A stretch of DNA of 64,000 bases. Origin: Magnetospirillum sp. (GTDB lineage: Bacteria > Pseudomonadota > Alphaproteobacteria > Rhodospirillales > Magnetospirillaceae). Under the pieces are notes generated by a model, which saw only the letters and a list, made by a program, of their open reading frames with translations, did not search any database and had not been told where the DNA came from. The translations under genes and the position numbers were made by a program. This document shows, piece after piece, positions 11,032-19,738 of the stretch; positions within the stretch are counted from its first letter, which is position 1, and each line of letters begins with the position of its first letter. The stretch lies in NCBI GenBank assembly GCA_016183945.1, contig JACPDP010000005.1:1-64000 (forward strand), in the 5' to 3' direction.

Positions 11032-12570
11032 GTGTCTAATCCAGTCAAGGCCGCGCTCAAGGCCGGCATTTTCCGCCTGGAAAGCGCCGCCGATGCGCTG
11101 GTTGGGCGCGAGGCCAATCCGCTCTACCACCTGGGCGCCATGTCCTGGTTCTTCTTCTGGGTGGTGGGGGCCAGCGGCCTCTACCTGTTCATCCCGTATG
11201 AGACCAGCGCGGTGCGGGCGTGGAACTCCATCGAGTACATCAGCCGGGTGCAGTGGTACTGGGGCGGCATGATCCGCGGCCTGCACCGCTACGGCTCGGA
11301 CGCCATGGTGCTCAGCATGATGATGCATCTGGTGCGCGAGTATGCCATGGACCGCTATCACGGCGCCCGCTGGTTCGCCTGGTTCACCGGCGTGCCGCTG
11401 ATCTGGATGGTGTTCGCCTCGGGCATCACCGGCTATTGGCTGGTGTGGGACATGCTGGCGCAGTATTTGGCGCTGGGCACGGCCGAATGGATGGATTGGC
11501 TGGGCATCTTCGGGCAGTCCATCGCGCGCAACTTCCTGAACCGCGGCGCGCTGACCGACCGTTTCTTCACCCTGCTGATCTTCATCCACATCGCGGTGCC
11601 GCTGTTCCTGCTGTTCGCCATGTGGATCCACATCCTGCGCATCAACCGTGCCGATGTGAACCCGCCGAAGCAACTGGCCATCGGCACCATGATCATGCTG
11701 GTCGCGCTGTCGCTGATCCATCCCGCTCAGAGCCACGATTCGGCCGATCTCGGCCTGTCCACCGGGGTGCTCAATCCCGACTGGTACTACATGGCGCTCT
11801 ACCCGGTGTTCGACATCTACGGGCCGGCAACGGCGTGGGCCGCGGCCATCGGGCTCAGCATGCTGCTGTGCGTGATGCCATGGATGGTGCGCTACCGCCG
11901 GCCCGAGGCCGCCAGGGTCAGCCCGCCCGACTGCAACGGCTGCGGCAATTGCGCCAGCGACTGCCCGTTCGGTGCGGTGACCATCCGGCCGCGCAGCGAC
12001 GGCTCGCCCCATCGCGAGATCGCGGTGGTTCAGCCCGAGGTCTGTACCGGCTGCGGCATCTGCGTCGCCTCGTGCCCGCACAGCAATCCCTTCAACAAGG
12101 GGCAGATCCTGAGCACCGGCATCGACCTGCCCAACTTCGCCTTCGACAGCCTGCGCAAGCAGGCGGCGGCGCGGGCCGGGGCGCTGGATGCGCCGGTGCG
12201 CATCATGGTGTTCGGGTGCGACCACGGTGCCGTCGTCAAGGACATCAAGATGCCGGGCGTCGCCGTCATGTCGCTGCCGTGCTCCGGCATGCTGCCGCCG
12301 TCCATGGTGGATTATCTGCTGACCCGCAAGCTGGTGGACGGCGTGATCGTCACCGCCTGCCGGCCCGGCGAGTGCTTCCACCGCCTTGGGCCCGAGTGGG
12401 TCGAGCAGCGCATGGCGGGTGAGCGGGTGCCGAAGCTGAGGAAGGCGGTTCCGCGCGACCGCATGCGGGTGATTTGGGCGGCATCGACCGAGACCTCGGC
12501 CCTGTCTCGCGAGATCGCCGAATTCCGTGAGGAACTGGCTGCCACTCCGGTGAAGGGAGCCGCAGAATGA
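11032..12570 (+). CDS. Cytochrome b / double [4Fe-4S] / MvhD-like fusion protein
   Basis: 512 residues with three parts. Residues 30-290: a cytochrome b6-like membrane domain with two x13-spaced heme ligand pairs, H85/H99 and H186/H200. Residues 300-350: a bacterial ferredoxin with two clusters (C301, C304, C307, C311 and C338, C341, C344, C348). Residues 388-465: an MvhD/FrhD-like [2Fe-2S] domain with C396, C417, C443 and C448. In methanogens and sulfate reducers MvhD domains pass electrons to heterodisulfide reductase-type modules. Here I infer electron transfer between quinol and an FeS relay serving the neighbouring heme-copper complexes. The GTG start at 11032 has aaggaa upstream. Confidence 0.85.
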   Translation: MSNPVKAALKAGIFRLESAADALVGREANPLYHLGAMSWFFFWVVGASGLYLFIPYETSAVRAWNSIEYISRVQWYWGGMIRGLHRYGSDAMVLSMMMHLVREYAMDRYHGARWFAWFTGVPLIWMVFASGITGYWLVWDMLAQYLALGTAEWMDWLGIFGQSIARNFLNRGALTDRFFTLLIFIHIAVPLFLLFAMWIHILRINRADVNPPKQLAIGTMIMLVALSLIHPAQSHDSADLGLSTGVLNPDWYYMALYPVFDIYGPATAWAAAIGLSMLLCVMPWMVRYRRPEAARVSPPDCNGCGNCASDCPFGAVTIRPRSDGSPHREIAVVQPEVCTGCGICVASCPHSNPFNKGQILSTGIDLPNFAFDSLRKQAAARAGALDAPVRIMVFGCDHGAVVKDIKMPGVAVMSLPCSGMLPPSMVDYLLTRKLVDGVIVTACRPGECFHRLGPEWVEQRMAGERVPKLRKAVPRDRMRVIWAASTETSALSREIAEFREELAATPVKGAAE

Positions 12571-13070
12571 TCAAGTCCCGCTACATCGTGGGCCAAGTGC
12601 TGGCCTATTCCGCCTTCGCCGCCATGGTAGCCTACTTCTCCGAGGCGCCCAAATACGTCCACCACGCCCCCGGCAACGCGCTGGTCAAGCTCAGCGTGAC
12701 CCATGCCGGGCAGCGGGTGGGCGAATGCCATCAACGCAGTGCCGAGGAACTGGCCAAGCTGGCTCCCAACATGCGCGCCAAGCAGGCCTGCGGTCGCGAG
12801 CGGTCCTCGGTGACGCTCGAAATGGACATCGACGGCAAACCGGCGTTCTCGCAGACGGCCAAGCCGGCCGGCCTGTCCGGTGATGGCCGTTCGCGCTTCT
12901 ACAGCAGCCGCGAGGTTCCGGCCGGCGAGCATCGCATCCAGGTGCGCATGCGCGATTCCGGTCGTGCCAGCGGCTTCGACTATGAGGTGGTCACGGTGGT
13001 GGATTTGGCCGCCCGCCAGGTCTTCGTCATCGACTTCGACGACGAGAACAAAAAGATTATATTCCAGTAG
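12567..13070 (+). CDS. Membrane-anchored periplasmic protein of unknown function
   Basis: 167 residues, start overlapping the stop of the cytochrome b fusion (ATGA). One N-terminal membrane helix (about residues 8-22) is followed by a domain rich in beta strands with two Cys (about 50 and 71) and a strand-rich tail ending IIFQ. The tight coupling suggests an accessory subunit or assembly factor of the cytochrome b fusion. I recognise no family. Confidence 0.75.
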   Translation: MIKSRYIVGQVLAYSAFAAMVAYFSEAPKYVHHAPGNALVKLSVTHAGQRVGECHQRSAEELAKLAPNMRAKQACGRERSSVTLEMDIDGKPAFSQTAKPAGLSGDGRSRFYSSREVPAGEHRIQVRMRDSGRASGFDYEVVTVVDLAARQVFVIDFDDENKKIIFQ

Positions 13071-13076
13071 GCTGAA

Positions 13077-13105
13077 GAAACCCTCCCCCGCCGGGGGAGG
13101 GTTTC
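13077..13105 (+). terminator. Hairpin terminator after the cytochrome b operon
   Basis: Perfect stem aaaccctccccc/gggggagggttt with a three-base loop, ending in a short T-rich tail. It separates the cytochrome b fusion pair from the second oxidase-like pair. Confidence 0.75.
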
Positions 13106-13144
13106 TGCTTTCGTCGGACAGACGGTGACGGTATCTTCCGCCCC

Positions 13145-14488
13145 ATGGACGCTTGGTCACTTCCCCCTCTTGCCCCCCACCGCCGCACCGAACTGAAGGG
13201 CTGGGCACTGCTCGCCATCGGCTCGTTGGCCATCGCCGGGCTGCTGGCCCTGGTGCTGGGGCTGTCGCGCACGCCGAAGATCGGGGACTGGTTCCCCGCG
13301 GGTCAGCACTTCTTCTACCGCGCCCTGGTCACCCATGTGGTGTTGTCGTTCGAGGTCTGGTACCTGGCGGCATTGGGGGCCTTGACCGTGCTGGTGGCAC
13401 CGGCCGGACCCGCCTGGGTCGGGCGGACGGCGCTCGGGCTGGGAGTCGCCGGGGTGCTGCTGCTGCTGGTTCCGGCGCTGGCCGACACTGGCGAGCCGTC
13501 CGTCAACAATTATGTGCCGGTGGTCATCCATCCGCTGTTCTATGCCGGCTTGGCGATGCACGCCGCCGGCGTGGCTCTGGCCTGCAGCCGGGTGCTGCCG
13601 CTGGCCCGCACCCGGCCCGGCCCGGTGGTGTGGGGCATCGTCACCGCCGCGGTGGCCTATCTGCTGGCGTGCTTCTGCTTTTTCCTCGCCTGGGTGCTGA
13701 TCCCGCCGGCCACCGATTCGGCGTTGCTCAACGAACGGCTGTTCTGGGGCGGCGGCCATGTGCTGCAGATCGTCAACACCTGCATCCTGATGGTGGCCTG
13801 GCAGATGCTGTGCGAGCGCCACACCGGCGCCGGCCCGCTGGCGCCGGTGCTGTCGCGTGCCAGCTTCACCGCCCTGCTGTTATTCGCGCTGGCCTCGCCG
13901 GTGATCTACGCCAGGGCCGACGTGCTGGGGCTGGCGCATCGTCAGGCGTTCACCGACCTGCTGTGGTACGGCCTGCCGCTGCCGCCGCTGGTGATGGGGG
14001 CCGGCCTGGCCTTCCGCCTGTTCAAGGCGCGCCGCGACTGGCGCTCGCCCGCCTTCCTGTCGCTGGTGCTGTCGTTGGTGCTGTTCGGCGTCGGCGGCTT
14101 TTTCGGTTTTTTCCTGGGCGTTGCCGACACGCGGACGCCGTCGCACTACCACGCCGTCATCGGCGGGGTGCAGTTGGGCCTGATGGGCGTGTTCCTGGTG
14201 GCCTTCCTGCCGGCGGTCGGGCGCTCCATCGGCACCGGCCGTGGTGTGCGCTGGCAGTTCCACCTCTACGGCTGGGGCCAACTGGTGCATGCCCTGGGAT
14301 TCTTCATGGCCGGCGCCGCCGGCGTGGCGCGCAAGACCGCCGGGGCGGCGCAGGGGCTGGACAGCGTGTGGAAGAAGGTGGCCATGGGCGTGGTCGGCAT
14401 GGGCACCGGCCTGGCGGTGCTGGGCGGAGTGATCTTCGTCTGGATGGTGCTGGCGCGCCTGTTGAAGCGGGAGCCCCGCGGTGAATAG
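13145..14488 (+). CDS. Highly divergent heme-copper oxidase-like subunit I
   Basis: 447 residues, about 12 membrane helices. Heme ligand positions are recognisable: H64 (helix II), and H334/H336 in SHYHAVIGG (helix X). The CuB region is unusual: H205 in GGGHVLQ has no tyrosine four residues on (I209), and the helix VII His pair is reduced to H265-R266. So only two of three CuB histidines remain. The next gene gives it a complete CuA subunit, so it is a genuine member of the heme-copper superfamily but probably not an ordinary oxygen reductase. NO reduction, another substrate, or a sensor role are all open. Confidence 0.8.
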   Translation: MDAWSLPPLAPHRRTELKGWALLAIGSLAIAGLLALVLGLSRTPKIGDWFPAGQHFFYRALVTHVVLSFEVWYLAALGALTVLVAPAGPAWVGRTALGLGVAGVLLLLVPALADTGEPSVNNYVPVVIHPLFYAGLAMHAAGVALACSRVLPLARTRPGPVVWGIVTAAVAYLLACFCFFLAWVLIPPATDSALLNERLFWGGGHVLQIVNTCILMVAWQMLCERHTGAGPLAPVLSRASFTALLLFALASPVIYARADVLGLAHRQAFTDLLWYGLPLPPLVMGAGLAFRLFKARRDWRSPAFLSLVLSLVLFGVGGFFGFFLGVADTRTPSHYHAVIGGVQLGLMGVFLVAFLPAVGRSIGTGRGVRWQFHLYGWGQLVHALGFFMAGAAGVARKTAGAAQGLDSVWKKVAMGVVGMGTGLAVLGGVIFVWMVLARLLKREPRGE

Positions 14489-14963
14489 GCCCGCAATGAA
14501 TGGGAACGCCCTGATCCTGCTGTCGACGGCGCTGATCCTGCTGGTGATTTGGCTGACGACGCCCTATGGCGAGCCGGCCCGAGTGGGAGGCTACGCCGCG
14601 GATATGCCGCAGTTCCGCGCCCGGCTCGACGCCCAGGCCACCGCCTTCGCCACCGGGCGGATGGTGGAGGGCACCGCCATTCCGGTAGTGCGTCCGCCGG
14701 CCGGCGACGTCTACCTCCTGGCACGGCGCTGGGAGTTCGAGCCCGCCCTCGAACTGGAGCCGGGCAAGCCCTATCGCCTGCACATCCTGGCCGAGGATAC
14801 GGTGCATAGCGCGGTGGTGGGTTCCGATGAGGTGCTGCTGAGCCCCGGCCTGGTACGGGTGGTGCCGTTGACCACGCCGGCCCACGGCAAGGTCCGCCTG
14901 CAATGCGGCGAGTACTGTGGCTTGGGCCACACCCGGATGATCGGGGTGGTCGAGGTCCGCTAG
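14481..14963 (+). CDS. CuA-bearing subunit II of the divergent heme-copper complex
   Basis: 160 residues: one N-terminal helix (about 9-26) and a cupredoxin domain with a complete CuA set H109, C142, E144, C146, H150, M153 (CGEYCGLGHTRM). It overlaps the subunit I stop, showing translational coupling. GTG 14481 and ATG 14496 are both possible starts. The core CxEYCGxGHxxM is shared with the subunit at 7813, suggesting the two complexes share ancestry. Confidence 0.87.
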   Translation: MNRPAMNGNALILLSTALILLVIWLTTPYGEPARVGGYAADMPQFRARLDAQATAFATGRMVEGTAIPVVRPPAGDVYLLARRWEFEPALELEPGKPYRLHILAEDTVHSAVVGSDEVLLSPGLVRVVPLTTPAHGKVRLQCGEYCGLGHTRMIGVVEVR

Positions 14964-15039
14964 ATGCGACCGGCGGCCATTGCGGCCGCGGCCAAGCGCG
15001 CGGAGGCGCGCGCCCGGCGAGGGCTGAAATATAAGGTTG

Positions 15040-15070
15040 GAGCGTGATGCACATTTAGGGCATCGCGCTC
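15040..15070. terminator. Hairpin between convergent genes
   Basis: gagcgtgatgc and gcatcgcgctc form an 11-bp stem (one G-U pair) with a nine-base loop, exactly at the convergent end of the minus-strand gene that stops at 15070. There is no T-run; it may serve as a bidirectional end or REP-like element. Confidence 0.5.
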
Positions 15071-17271
15071 TAACGCCTCTGCCCGGCGCTGCGGCGCTGG
15101 AAGCTCTCGAACAGTTTCCAGTGGACGTTGGGAATGTCGCGCAGCAGGGCGGCCGGCATGGTATAGAGCTCGCTGCCCTCGGTGGCCGTCAGCGTGGTCG
15201 AGGCGCCGCTGTGGAACATGGCCGCCTCCTCGCCGAAGAAATCGCCGGGAAAGAGCGTCTCGACGGTCTTGCCGCGGTGGCGGCGCACCACCTTGCCCGA
15301 CTTGACCATGCCGATCATGCCCTCGCCGCAGTCCACCGGTTGCCCGGTGGCGGCCTGGCAGGTGGACAGCGACTTGGCGATGGCGTTCAGCGTGCCGGTG
15401 GACATGATGCGGCCGAACAGCCAAGTCTTGCCGAGAAACTCGCGGGTCTCCATCAGGCGTGAAATCTCGCCGAACAGGTCGTGGCGCTGGACGAAGTCGA
15501 CATAGAGCCGGCACGACATCTCCAGCACCTGGACGAAGCTCACCGCCCGGTAGGTCTCGGCCGGCGGCAGCCCGTGCAGGCCGGTCAACTCACCCAGCAG
15601 GGCCCCGGCCGACTGGGCGCCGCGGAAGTCGTTCTCGCGCGAGAGCGTTTCCACCTGGCCGGTCAGCAGCAGGTAGATGACGTCCTGGTGTTGACCTTCC
15701 TTGAGCAGGATGGTCTCGGGGTTGAAGGTGAGGATCGGGCCGTTCAAGAGAATGTTGATGTGGTCGCCCGGGACGGTGGGGAAATAGTTGCCGAGGTGGG
15801 CGTAGGCCGAGCGGACGATGAAGTCGCGCAGGGATGGCACCAGCACGTCGACGGTGCCGAACGAGGCGCCCGAGCCGATGCGCTTCTGCTCGTCGGTCAA
15901 CTTCTGCGAGGTGTGGGCCAGGATGATCTTGCGCGACGTGTCGTCACGGAAGTCCAAGGCGTCGCCGTGGATCAGGCCGCCGCCGATGTCCACCTTCTTG
16001 ATGTCGGCCGGCTCGGCGTAGTCGCGGCGCACCCGCTCGAACCATTCGCGGCTGATGCCGGGCTTGGTGGCATCGTCGGTGATCATGCCCTCAAGCGTCT
16101 TCAGTCCGACGATGTCGGCGAAATGGGCGTAGGTGCGGTAGCCGCCCTCGGCCAGGGCACGGAACATGAAGATGGTGGTTTCCACCGGATGCGGTGAGAA
16201 GATGGGCCGCACCTCCAGGCCGCCGACATCGCTCCATTGGTCCATGCCGAGGTCGTGCACCTCGAAATAGTCGGAAAACGCCGCCTCGTCGATGGAGAGC
16301 AGCGCCGCCAGCTTCTTGGCCACGGCGGCTCGCACCAGCGGCGCCGCGTAGTATTTGATGCGCCGGTCGGCCTGAATCAGGGTGGTCAACCCGGCGAAGT
16401 GGTCGTCATGCGAGTGGGTGTGGAAGATGCCCTCCACCTCGTTGATGCCGATGCCCAGCGCGGTCAGGGTGTGGATCAGATTGGGTCCGGCGTCGATCAG
16501 GTAGATATGGCCCTGGTAGACCAGCACCGAGCCCATGCTGGGGCGGCGAATGTCCCAGCCGTCGCCCTCGCCGGAATGGATGACGGAAAAGAATTCGCGG
16601 CGGAACTGGAAGGCGCCCAGCGGGTAGGGGCACTCATGGCCCTCCCAGGGCGGCAGGTTGAGGTCGACCGAAACCGTCTCGCCCTCGAACGAGATGTCGA
16701 AGACGTTGAGCGCGGTGCGCTTCAGGGTGACGCCGTTGCGGATGTCCACCGCGCCGGCCTCGTCGGCCACCTCAAGGCCGTCCAGCAGCTCGCGCGGGTC
16801 CTGGATGCGACCGAAGGCGAAGCGCAGCTTGAGCCGCATCATGTCGCGGGCGGTGGCGGCATCGACACCGGCGGCGACGATTTCCTCCTCCGACACCAGG
16901 CCGTAGTTGCCGCGGTAGATGTATTGCATCTGGGCGTCGAGCTGGTCGCGCCGGCCGATCAGCAGCGGCTTGGCGCCGGTATTGTTGCGGTGCTCGGGCA
17001 GCAGCATGCCTTGGCGATAGAACATCTGCAGGATGGGGAATTCCGCCATGTTGCAGAAGGCGCCGTTCTGAATCATCACATCGGACAGCAGCAGGGCATT
17101 GGGGCCGGTCTCGAACCGGACCCCATCCTCCTCGGTCCAACGGATGATGCCACGGCGCATCAGGTGCTTCACCGCGTCGGCGGGGCAACCGCACAGCAGC
17201 CGGAGGTCGGCCTCGGGCGCTTCCACCCACATGATGCCGGGCGCAATTTCCAGCTTTTGCAGTTTGCGCAT
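15070..17271 (-). CDS. Metallo-beta-lactamase-fold protein with C-terminal cyclic-nucleotide-binding-like domains
   Basis: 733 residues. The centre has a metallo-hydrolase domain with H286-x-H288-x-D290-H291 (HSHDDH) and later metal ligands (HFADIV, GGLIHGDA). The C-terminal ~220 residues contain two cyclic-nucleotide-binding-like folds (ILLKEGQHQDVIYLLLTGQ and PGDFFGEEAAMFHSG). The N-terminal 200 residues are not assigned. The combination suggests a hydrolase gated by a nucleotide second messenger, cytoplasmic, with no signal peptide. The ATG at 17271 is chosen over an upstream TTG. It is convergent with the heme-copper genes, so a functional link is not implied by operon structure. Confidence 0.8.
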   Translation of the reverse strand: MRKLQKLEIAPGIMWVEAPEADLRLLCGCPADAVKHLMRRGIIRWTEEDGVRFETGPNALLLSDVMIQNGAFCNMAEFPILQMFYRQGMLLPEHRNNTGAKPLLIGRRDQLDAQMQYIYRGNYGLVSEEEIVAAGVDAATARDMMRLKLRFAFGRIQDPRELLDGLEVADEAGAVDIRNGVTLKRTALNVFDISFEGETVSVDLNLPPWEGHECPYPLGAFQFRREFFSVIHSGEGDGWDIRRPSMGSVLVYQGHIYLIDAGPNLIHTLTALGIGINEVEGIFHTHSHDDHFAGLTTLIQADRRIKYYAAPLVRAAVAKKLAALLSIDEAAFSDYFEVHDLGMDQWSDVGGLEVRPIFSPHPVETTIFMFRALAEGGYRTYAHFADIVGLKTLEGMITDDATKPGISREWFERVRRDYAEPADIKKVDIGGGLIHGDALDFRDDTSRKIILAHTSQKLTDEQKRIGSGASFGTVDVLVPSLRDFIVRSAYAHLGNYFPTVPGDHINILLNGPILTFNPETILLKEGQHQDVIYLLLTGQVETLSRENDFRGAQSAGALLGELTGLHGLPPAETYRAVSFVQVLEMSCRLYVDFVQRHDLFGEISRLMETREFLGKTWLFGRIMSTGTLNAIAKSLSTCQAATGQPVDCGEGMIGMVKSGKVVRRHRGKTVETLFPGDFFGEEAAMFHSGASTTLTATEGSELYTMPAALLRDIPNVHWKLFESFQRRSAGQRR

Positions 17272-17375
17272 CAATGGCCCCCCGACACCGGTTCCCGCCC
17301 ATCGTCATATGAGCTTATACGATGGTGGCGTTGATGCAAATGCCTGCCGGTCGAAGGGCGGTTCGCACTCTCGCT

Positions 17376-18056
17376 TCAGCTTTCCTTCAGCGAAAATCGG
17401 ATGGGCACCTCCACCGTGGCGGTGACGATGCGGCCGGCCTTGCGGGCGGGGTCGAAGTGCCAGCGCTTGGCGGCGTCCATGGCCGCCTCGTCCAGTGCCG
17501 GGTAGCCCGAGCTGCGCTTGACCTGAATGGTGTTGGGGCACCCCAGCTCGTTGACCTCCACCATCAGCAGCACCACCCCTTCCCAGCCCTTGCGGCGGGC
17601 CAGCAGCGGATAGGTGGGGCGCGGCATCTCCACCGGCGAGGGCAGCAGGTCGGCCGGCGCGGCGGCGGCCACCGGCGGCGGCTCCGGCGCCTGTGCGGCG
17701 GGCGTGGTGACGGTCTCGGGCGTGGCCGCGGCGGTGGGGGCGGCATCGGCCGCCGGCTGCACCGCCTGGGGCAGCGGCGCCGCTTTTGGCTTGGCGGCGG
17801 GGGCGGGCGTCGGCACCGCCTTGGCGGCGGCCTGCGGTTGGGGCAGCGGCGGCGGTTCCTCGACGGCGGGGGGCGGCGGGGTGAACACCACGGCGATGGC
17901 GGGTGCCTCGTCGAGGGTGGGCAGGGCGGCGGGCCACGCCAGCAGCACCGCTGCCACCGTCAGATGCAGCAGCCCGGCAAACGCCGCGCCGGGGCTCATG
18001 CGGTCGGATTGCGACGGCTGCGGCAGTCCGATGGCGATCAACTCAGCGTTGGACAT
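17376..18056 (-). CDS. tonB: TonB family energy transducer
   Basis: 226 residues: N-terminal membrane helix (about residues 25-43), a long Pro/Ala-rich periplasmic spacer, and the TonB C-terminal domain (YPLLARRKGWEG ... SSGYPALDEAAM ... RWHFDPARKAGR). It transfers proton-motive force to outer membrane receptors; the TonB-dependent receptor at 19739-21859 lies in the same strand-wise cluster. No exbB/exbD is present here, so these are supplied elsewhere. The start at 18056 has gggagg six bases upstream. Confidence 0.9.
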   Translation of the reverse strand: MSNAELIAIGLPQPSQSDRMSPGAAFAGLLHLTVAAVLLAWPAALPTLDEAPAIAVVFTPPPPAVEEPPPLPQPQAAAKAVPTPAPAAKPKAAPLPQAVQPAADAAPTAAATPETVTTPAAQAPEPPPVAAAAPADLLPSPVEMPRPTYPLLARRKGWEGVVLLMVEVNELGCPNTIQVKRSSGYPALDEAAMDAAKRWHFDPARKAGRIVTATVEVPIRFSLKES

Positions 18057-18528
18057 GGGAGCCTCCCTGGCGCGCCAGCCAGCCGGCAAGGGCGGCGGGG
18101 TCCATCGTCCCGGTGACCGCCTCGACGCGGCCGTCGCTGCCGACCAGCCGGGTCATGGGCAGCTCACCGCGCCACCGGCGGTCGACCTCGAAGCGCAGGC
18201 GCTCGGCGAAGGGGTCGGCGAAGGTCCACTGTTCCACCCCGCCCAGCCCGCTTCTGGCCAGAAAGGCCTGCTGGCGGGCGGCCTGATCCGGCGGGTCGGT
18301 GGCGACCAGAACCAAGGCCATGCCGGGATTGTCCCGGCGCAGTTTGGTCCAGTGCGGCATCTCGGCGAGGCACGGGGCGCAGGTCAGCGACCAGAAATGC
18401 ACCACCAGCGGCTTGCCGGCATGGGCGGCGACCAGTTCCTGCCAGCTGCCGCGCACGAACGGGCGCATCTCGGCCAGTGCGGCGCCGGCCGAAAGCAGCA
18501 GGACCATAACAAGGAAAAAGCGTTTCAC
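18043..18528 (-). CDS. Periplasmic TlpA-like thioredoxin
   Basis: 161 residues with a signal peptide (VKRFFLVMVLLLSAGAALA) and a thioredoxin-fold with redox motif CAPC in SLTCAPCLAEMP. The GTG start overlaps the stop of the BNR-repeat gene (GTGA) and its end overlaps tonB, so the genes are translationally coupled. In the context of a metal receptor it may reduce copper or keep periplasmic thiols reduced; this is inference. Confidence 0.82.
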   Translation of the reverse strand: MKRFFLVMVLLLSAGAALAEMRPFVRGSWQELVAAHAGKPLVVHFWSLTCAPCLAEMPHWTKLRRDNPGMALVLVATDPPDQAARQQAFLARSGLGGVEQWTFADPFAERLRFEVDRRWRGELPMTRLVGSDGRVEAVTGTMDPAALAGWLARQGGSHVQR

Positions 18529-19736
18529 CGTCCGCCTCCCAGGGCAATCAGCCGCCAGCCCTCGGCGCGGGTCAGCCAGGACAGCAGCGGCCGCTTGCCG
18601 TCGCTGATCAGCAGCGGGTGGTCCGAGGCGTCTGCCGTTTCGGCTGCCTTGGTCGGCGCCGTCCAGCTCTGGCCGTTGTCGGCGGAGGACTGCACCATCA
18701 CCGTCGAATGCTGGCCGTCGAATTCCTTCCAGGCCAGCCACAGCCGCGGCCCCTCGGCCAGCAATTGCGGGTGCGAGGGGGCATTGTCTGCGTTGCCGAT
18801 GGGACGGGGTGCGGCGAAGGTCTTGCCGCCGTCCGCCGAGCGGGCGAGGAACAGGCCCTGGCGCCGCTTGCCGGCGGTGTACCATGCGGCCGACACGCTG
18901 CCGTCGGCGGCCACCGCCAGGGCGGGACCGTGGTGCGGGCAGGCGTCGATGCGCCAGTCGTCCTCGGCGACGCGGACCAGCGGCCCGGCGCGGTCGCGGT
19001 CGGTGAAGGCGATCAGGGCGTGGTCGCGCACATTGGGGGCGAAGACGTGCCGCCACATCAGCACCGGCCGCCCTTGCGCGTCGAAGGCCATGGCCACCCG
19101 GCAGCATTCGCAGGAATGGTGCTCGGCAACGGCCTGGTGGGCGAAGCTGCGGCCGCCGTCGTCGGACCACGCCAGCGCCAGGGCGGCGCCGGCATAGGCC
19201 TTGCCCTGGCGCCTGGCGGCGGCCAGGCCGCGCTTGTCGATCCAGGCGAGAGTGAGCCGGCCGCCGGATACCCCCATGGCGGCGAAACGCTGGCTGGCGG
19301 GGTCGTCGGCGATGGCGCGGGCCGCCTCGAAGCTGCGGCCGCCATCCTCGGAGCGGGCCAGCATCAGCCTGCCATTATAGGCCTTGTCCTGCCGCAGCGA
19401 GTAGGCGACGAACACCCGCGAGCCGTCCACCGCCAGCACCGGGCGGGCCTCGCCGGCGTCGTCGATGGTCTCGGGTGCCGGGTTGATCGCCACCGGCGCG
19501 GCAAGGGTGGTGCCGTCCCCGGTGGTGCGGGCCACCATCACCCGCCCGCCCGCCGACCACGCCAGCAGCAGGGTGCCGTCGGCGGTGAAGGCGGGGGTCG
19601 CCGAGGCGGCGCATGTGAGGGCGGTCTCCCCGGCCGGGCACTCCGCGCGCGGCGTCGCCGCAGGCCTGTGCTGCGCCAGGGCTGGGGCCGACAACAGGAC
19701 CAGGATGGCCGCCAGGACGGGAAGACGTGTTCTCAT
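18525..19736 (-). CDS. Exported BNR/sialidase-like beta-propeller protein
   Basis: 403 residues with a signal peptide (MRTRLPVLAAILVLLSAPALA). Repeated SxDxGxxF motifs (SEDGGRSF, SDDGGRSF, SADGGKTF, SADNGQSW) mark a BNR beta-propeller. It has unusual metal-ligand-like motifs: HHSCECCRVAMAF and a CPHHG. True sialidase is unlikely because the catalytic FRIP/RIP motif is not seen. Between a TonB receptor and a thioredoxin, a periplasmic metal-binding role, probably copper, is the better guess. Confidence 0.78.
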   Translation of the reverse strand: MRTRLPVLAAILVLLSAPALAQHRPAATPRAECPAGETALTCAASATPAFTADGTLLLAWSAGGRVMVARTTGDGTTLAAPVAINPAPETIDDAGEARPVLAVDGSRVFVAYSLRQDKAYNGRLMLARSEDGGRSFEAARAIADDPASQRFAAMGVSGGRLTLAWIDKRGLAAARRQGKAYAGAALALAWSDDGGRSFAHQAVAEHHSCECCRVAMAFDAQGRPVLMWRHVFAPNVRDHALIAFTDRDRAGPLVRVAEDDWRIDACPHHGPALAVAADGSVSAAWYTAGKRRQGLFLARSADGGKTFAAPRPIGNADNAPSHPQLLAEGPRLWLAWKEFDGQHSTVMVQSSADNGQSWTAPTKAAETADASDHPLLISDGKRPLLSWLTRAEGWRLIALGGGR

Positions 19737-19738
19737 GG

